From the NCBI GenBank assembly GCA_041484195.1, contig JBGPHC010000001.1, forward strand, positions 434,001 through 498,000: a stretch of DNA of 64,000 nucleotides. The letters are read 5' to 3'. The position numbers and the translations under genes were made by a program. Shown piece after piece: positions 60,131 through 64,000 of the stretch. The notes below the pieces were generated by a model, which did not search any database, had not been told where the DNA came from, and was given only the letters and a program-made list of their open reading frames with translations. The DNA is from PSRI01 sp041484195 (GTDB lineage: Bacteria; Bacteroidota; Bacteroidia; Chitinophagales; Chitinophagaceae). Within the stretch, counting starts at the first letter, position 1; every line of letters begins with the position of its first letter.

Positions 60131-62326
60131 ATGACTCGTATGAAGATTTATTATTTGCTCCTGTTTTTCAGCTTTCAGGTATCTGCGCAACCTTTCACTG
60201 ATGCCGAAATAAGTCGATGGCAGGATGAAGCCAAGAGAATTACCATCATCCGCGATAATTGGGGCATTCCTCATATTTATGGAAAAACAGACGCTGACTG
60301 TGTTTTCGGACTCATGTATGCTCAATGTGAAGACGACTTCAAGCGAATAGAGATGAATTATGTCGAAAAGCTGGGCAGGCTCTCTGAATTAAATGGAGAT
60401 AAGGACCTTTATAAAGATTTGCTGAACCGGCTCGTACTTGATTCCGTCAAGGCAGTGGCAGACTTCAAAAATAGTCCTCCCTGGTTGCAGAAACTAATGA
60501 ATGCTTTTTCAGATGGCATCAATTATTATCTCAGCAAAAATCCATCTGTTAAGCCTGCACTATTAAAACGTTTCAAACCCTGGTACAGCCTTTTGTGGAC
60601 CGATGGCAGCATTGGCGCAATCAATACCGGGGGGCTGAATGAAAACGACCTGAAGAATTTTTATTCGGGCGACAGGGCCGTTGCGGAAAACCAATTGGAT
60701 TTTCCGGATGAAAATATCACAGGATCCAATGGATTTGCCATTGCGCCATCCAGGACCGGCTCGGGTCATGCCATGTTATACATCAACCCCCATGTGAGCT
60801 TTTATTTTCGGACTGAAGTGCAAGTGAAGAGTGAAGAAGGATTGAATGCTTATGGAGCGGTTACCTGGGGTCAGTTCTTCGTGTACCAAGGATTTAATGA
60901 ACACTGTGGATGGATGCATACTTCCAGTAATTCGGATGTGGCCGATCTCTATGCGGAGCAGGTGGAAAAAAAGGGTAATTCCCTGTTTTATCATTATGAC
61001 AACAGGCTATTGCCCGTAAAGGAAAAGGAAATTACAATCCGTTACTTAATGCAGGATTCCCTTCATACCAAAAAATTCAAAACATATTCTACCCATCATG
61101 GGCCCGCAATGGCCATAAGAGATGGGAAATGGATAACAGTCCGGGCCAATAACCGTTCATTGAATGGACTGATTCAATCCTGGAACCGTACCAAAAGCAG
61201 GAGTTTCGAGGAATTCAAAAAAAACATGGAGCTCCTGGCCAATTGCTCCAACAATACAGTCTATGCCGACGCAGAAGGGAATATCGCTTATTGGCACGGC
61301 GATTTCATACCGAAACGCGATACTACTTTTGATTGGTCCAAACCCGTGGATGGAACGATTACCGCCACGGAATGGAAGGGTCTGCACAAGTTGGATGAAA
61401 TTGTACATGTGTACAACCCCGTTAGTGGATGGATCCAGAACTGCAATTCCACACCATTTACCGTTAGTGGCAGCAGCAGTCCAAGGAGGCAGGACTACCC
61501 TTATTATATGGCTCCTGATGGAGAAAATTTCCGAGCCCTCACTGCTGCCAGGCTCCTGGCGGATTCCAAAGCTCTGTCAATTGAAAAACTCATCGCAATA
61601 GGTTACGACAGCTATCTTTCGGCTTTCGAACAACTGATTCCGGCGCTCAAGCGTGGATTCAAAAAAGCCGTCACACAGGGAGATAGCACCTACTTGAAAT
61701 TGTCAGAACCACTGGCATTATTGCAGAATTGGGACCTTCATGCCGGAGAGAATTCAATCGCGACTACTCTGGCAATTGAGTGGGGACAAAGAATCCTTCC
61801 TGCTATCAACAAAGTCCAGGATGGATCGGCAAGAATGGATCAGGTTGTGAGGACTATGAAATTTGCTGAAACTGCCAGTCCCGGGGAATTATTAGAACCA
61901 CTTCAGCTTGCTGTAGCTTACCTAAGCAATAAATATGGGGACTGGAAGATACCCTGGGGAAGGATCAACAGGTACCAGCGACTCACGGGCGCCATCAACG
62001 AAATTTTTGACGACAATAAGCCCAGTCTGCCGATGGGCATGGCCAGTTCGCTTTGGGGTTGCCTGCCATCCTTTGTGAGCAATTATTTTCCAGGTACACA
62101 AAAAAGATATGGGTATAACGGCAATAGTTTTATTTGTGCTGTGGAATTCGGAGAAAAGATAAGAGCGAAATCTTTAATCACCGGAGGAGAAAGCGGCAAT
62201 CCATTGTCAAAGCATTTCAATGACCAAGCCCTCATGTACACGCATGGGGAATTTAAGGAACTGCTGTTTTATAAGGAAGATGTTTTAAAGCATGCTGAAA
62301 AAACATATCATCCCGGAGGGGAGTGA
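60131..62326 (+). CDS. Penicillin-acylase-family Ntn hydrolase
   Basis: A 731-residue exported proenzyme (signal peptide IYYLLLFFSFQVSAQ). The alpha chain starts with IIRDNWGIPHIYGKTDADCVFGLMYAQ near 38. Autocleavage should occur before Ser in ITGSNGFAIAPSRTGSGHAML near 200, exposing the nucleophile of the beta chain; NCSNNTVYADAEGNIAY near 372 carries an oxyanion-type Asn. Family members cleave beta-lactam side chains, acyl-homoserine lactones or N-acyl amino acids. An ATG at 60140 is an alternative start. Confidence 0.92.
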   Translation: MTRMKIYYLLLFFSFQVSAQPFTDAEISRWQDEAKRITIIRDNWGIPHIYGKTDADCVFGLMYAQCEDDFKRIEMNYVEKLGRLSELNGDKDLYKDLLNRLVLDSVKAVADFKNSPPWLQKLMNAFSDGINYYLSKNPSVKPALLKRFKPWYSLLWTDGSIGAINTGGLNENDLKNFYSGDRAVAENQLDFPDENITGSNGFAIAPSRTGSGHAMLYINPHVSFYFRTEVQVKSEEGLNAYGAVTWGQFFVYQGFNEHCGWMHTSSNSDVADLYAEQVEKKGNSLFYHYDNRLLPVKEKEITIRYLMQDSLHTKKFKTYSTHHGPAMAIRDGKWITVRANNRSLNGLIQSWNRTKSRSFEEFKKNMELLANCSNNTVYADAEGNIAYWHGDFIPKRDTTFDWSKPVDGTITATEWKGLHKLDEIVHVYNPVSGWIQNCNSTPFTVSGSSSPRRQDYPYYMAPDGENFRALTAARLLADSKALSIEKLIAIGYDSYLSAFEQLIPALKRGFKKAVTQGDSTYLKLSEPLALLQNWDLHAGENSIATTLAIEWGQRILPAINKVQDGSARMDQVVRTMKFAETASPGELLEPLQLAVAYLSNKYGDWKIPWGRINRYQRLTGAINEIFDDNKPSLPMGMASSLWGCLPSFVSNYFPGTQKRYGYNGNSFICAVEFGEKIRAKSLITGGESGNPLSKHFNDQALMYTHGEFKELLFYKEDVLKHAEKTYHPGGE

Positions 62327-62373
62327 AGGATTGGACCATCGAATCTTGAACGATAACTCATCAACGCACATGA

Positions 62374-63777
62374 ATGGAAAATAAAAACATTCAAACAGAC
62401 AAAACGAAAATTCCTCTGAACCGGGTTCTTGGTTTACCAACGGGTATTTTGCTGGTTGCGGGGATCATGATTGGTTCAGGGGTATTCAAGAAAATTGCAC
62501 CGATGGCATTGACCGGTCTGAGTGAACCGCTTATCCTGCTGGCCTGGATCATCGCGGGTATTATCACAATGTTCGGCGCATTCACTTATGCCGGGCTAGC
62601 CAGCATGACCATTCAAACGGGAGGCGTGTATGAATATCTCCGAATGGTTTACGGAGATTTCCTGGCCTTTCTTTTCGGCTGGATGATATTCATGATTGGA
62701 GGCAGCGGCGCCATCGCAGCGCTGGCTTTCGTATTCTCCCAGTCAGTGAATACCATTGTCCATTTCCCAGATCCTTTGCATGTATGGAAGGACATTCCCA
62801 TCGGTAATTTCATATTTCCTTTTGCCAGTTCCGGTGTAAAGTTGTTTGCCATATTCCTGATTGGCTTGCTCACCTGGCTTAATATCCGGGGTGTAAAGAA
62901 TGGGGGAGTATTAAACAATATTGTCACGACCGCGAAGATACTTGGCATAATATTGCTCATATCTGTGGGTTTGTTCTACACGTCGGGGAATATAACGGAT
63001 ATAGATGCCCGAACTGAAGTCGTTCCCATGCATCTCCCGGTTTTCAGCGCTTTATTCGGCGCCATGCTTAGCGCTTTATGGGCCTATGATGGTTGGGCCA
63101 ATATAACCTATGTTACGGGAGAGATCAGGAATCCCACGCGCAATGTTCCTTTGGCTATTATTGCCGGAGTGGGAATCGCAATGATCCTCTATGTGTCTTT
63201 GAATTTCGTATTCATGCGTGTTCTCACGCTTCCGGAACTCGCCGCCATTGGTGAGAACCAGATTGCGGCATCGGAAGTGGCTGGTGTTATCATGGGCAGG
63301 ACGGGCAAAGTGCTCCTTTCCATTTTGATTATGATCAGCACATTCGGTGCCGTGAACGCATGTATCCTGGTTTACCCACGCGTGTACTATCGCATGGCCC
63401 AGGAACAGGTTTTTTTCCGCAAGGCGGCTTATGTGCACCCTGTTTTCAGAACTCCTTACAAGTCCCTGATCTATTCCGCCATCTGGAGTTGCGTGCTGGT
63501 GATGACCGGAACCTTTGATCTCCTGACCAACATGATTATTTTCACAGCTTACCTCTTTTTCGGCCTGGTAGTTTGGGGCTTGGTAAGAATGAAAAGAAAG
63601 GGGGTCATTACCGCCAAAGTGATTGGATATCCTGTAATTCCATTTATAATTATCTTGTTTTCACTGATCCTGGTAGTGAATACTGTCATGGTTGAACCCA
63701 AGCAGTCCTTGCTGGGGTTCGGATTGTTAATGACCGGCATACCTTTTTATTATTATTTCAGAAAAAAAATCAGATGA
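62374..63777 (+). CDS. APC-superfamily amino acid permease
   Basis: A 467-residue transporter with 12 helices. LPTGILLVAGIMIGSGVFKKIAP near 20 holds the substrate-binding GSG motif; WAYDGWANITYVTGEIRNPTRNVP near 234 is the conserved helix 6 region. It resembles LAT/SLC7-type exchangers and serine/threonine exchanger relatives. The position behind a peptidase and an acylase gene suggests uptake of released amino acids. Confidence 0.92.
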   Translation: MENKNIQTDKTKIPLNRVLGLPTGILLVAGIMIGSGVFKKIAPMALTGLSEPLILLAWIIAGIITMFGAFTYAGLASMTIQTGGVYEYLRMVYGDFLAFLFGWMIFMIGGSGAIAALAFVFSQSVNTIVHFPDPLHVWKDIPIGNFIFPFASSGVKLFAIFLIGLLTWLNIRGVKNGGVLNNIVTTAKILGIILLISVGLFYTSGNITDIDARTEVVPMHLPVFSALFGAMLSALWAYDGWANITYVTGEIRNPTRNVPLAIIAGVGIAMILYVSLNFVFMRVLTLPELAAIGENQIAASEVAGVIMGRTGKVLLSILIMISTFGAVNACILVYPRVYYRMAQEQVFFRKAAYVHPVFRTPYKSLIYSAIWSCVLVMTGTFDLLTNMIIFTAYLFFGLVVWGLVRMKRKGVITAKVIGYPVIPFIIILFSLILVVNTVMVEPKQSLLGFGLLMTGIPFYYYFRKKIR

Positions 63778-64000
63778 ATGAGCGGGGCCAAATAGGGTTT
63801 GCAAGCCTTTATGGGCTCCTATTGCCGGATAACAAATTTATCACTGGTATAAAGGAACTCTTTGTTATATTGTTGATGCCAAAATTTCCTCCTGGAAACC
63901 CTAATGGCCCTGTATGTAGTCTAATAAGATCCGCCCGTCGGCGGCAAGACCAATTGCTGAACAAGAAAGAACATCATTTTGAGCAGCTTTTTTCATTTAA
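63778..64000. other. Right-edge region without a supportable gene
   Basis: Nothing certain is seen. On the minus strand a frame from 63993 to 63819 is interrupted by an in-frame TAG at 63921-63923; the downstream part (33 codons ending at 63819) has a protein-like composition, but I do not recognise it. It could be a decayed gene end or chance. Confidence 0.3.

Noticed and set aside
63819..63995. Minus-strand frame with an internal TAG near the right edge
   Set aside because: The 33-codon downstream part looks protein-like, but I cannot identify it, and the stop codon and window edge prevent a gene call.

Overview
The window reads as chromosome of a Bacteroidota bacterium, most like the Chitinophagaceae. 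The evidence is promoter-like sequences of the Bacteroidetes type (TTTG/TTG, about 20 nt, TAnnTTTG), families restricted to or typical of the phylum (DUF4834, DUF5522, DUF6787, the NosL fusion, a clade II NosZ), and an Alternative Complex III/caa3-type oxidase cluster in the usual Bacteroidota order. Coding density is high. I saw no prophage, insertion sequence, rRNA or CRISPR array.

Layout. 1-2421: 5' part of a multi-PAS/GAF sensor protein (minus strand, runs off the left edge). 2547-8798 (minus): surA-like isomerase gene, then the rimP-nusA-infB translation/transcription operon, with a well-formed promoter and a leader hairpin in front of rimP. 8955-9820: a holin-like membrane protein and a group III truncated haemoglobin. 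9959-18512: a nitrous oxide reductase island (cytochrome c, nosZ, a membrane-domain/NosL fusion, nosD, nosF, nosY on the minus strand; a Crp/Fnr regulator and a His-rich polytopic membrane protein divergently on the plus strand). 18641-23373 (plus): two small proteins, then the oxidative pentose phosphate genes gnd, zwf, pgl. 23445-31347: Dabb protein, cell-wall amidase, acyl-CoA dehydrogenase with MarR regulator, alpha/beta hydrolase plus glycosyltransferase, an orphan DppC-type permease, an Lrp regulator. 31431-31722: a stand-alone non-coding RNA gene with its own promoter-like sequence and terminator. Its product folds on paper as a tRNA-like body carrying a roughly 99-nt structured insertion in the variable arm. 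31962-33294: trmB, DUF5522 protein, alkyltransferase-like protein. 33367-49336 (minus): the respiratory cluster actABCDEF, ctaC, ctaD, ctaB, two subunit III genes, subunit IV, sco, DUF420. 49578-50600: PurN fused to an N-terminal membrane domain. 50807-63777 (plus): a run of exported hydrolases (two SxxK serine hydrolases, two esterases, an M19 dipeptidase, a penicillin-acylase-type Ntn hydrolase) with an OmpA lipoprotein, a TMEM175 channel and an APC amino-acid permease.

How they work together. The ACIII and caa3 genes describe an aerobic chain in which menaquinol is oxidised by ActA-F and electrons pass by cytochrome c to subunits I-IV; ctaB and sco supply haem and copper assembly. The nos island lets the same kind of chain end on N2O at low oxygen, plausibly under the adjacent Crp/Fnr protein. 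The most unusual items are the tRNA-like RNA at 31505-31677, the membrane-anchored PurN fusion, the NosL fusion, the perfect 13-bp stem-loop between nosZ and that fusion, and several genes whose promoter-like -7 box lies only a few bases before the start codon. Start codons were moved inward from the longest frame wherever a signal peptide, family alignment or promoter position argued for it.
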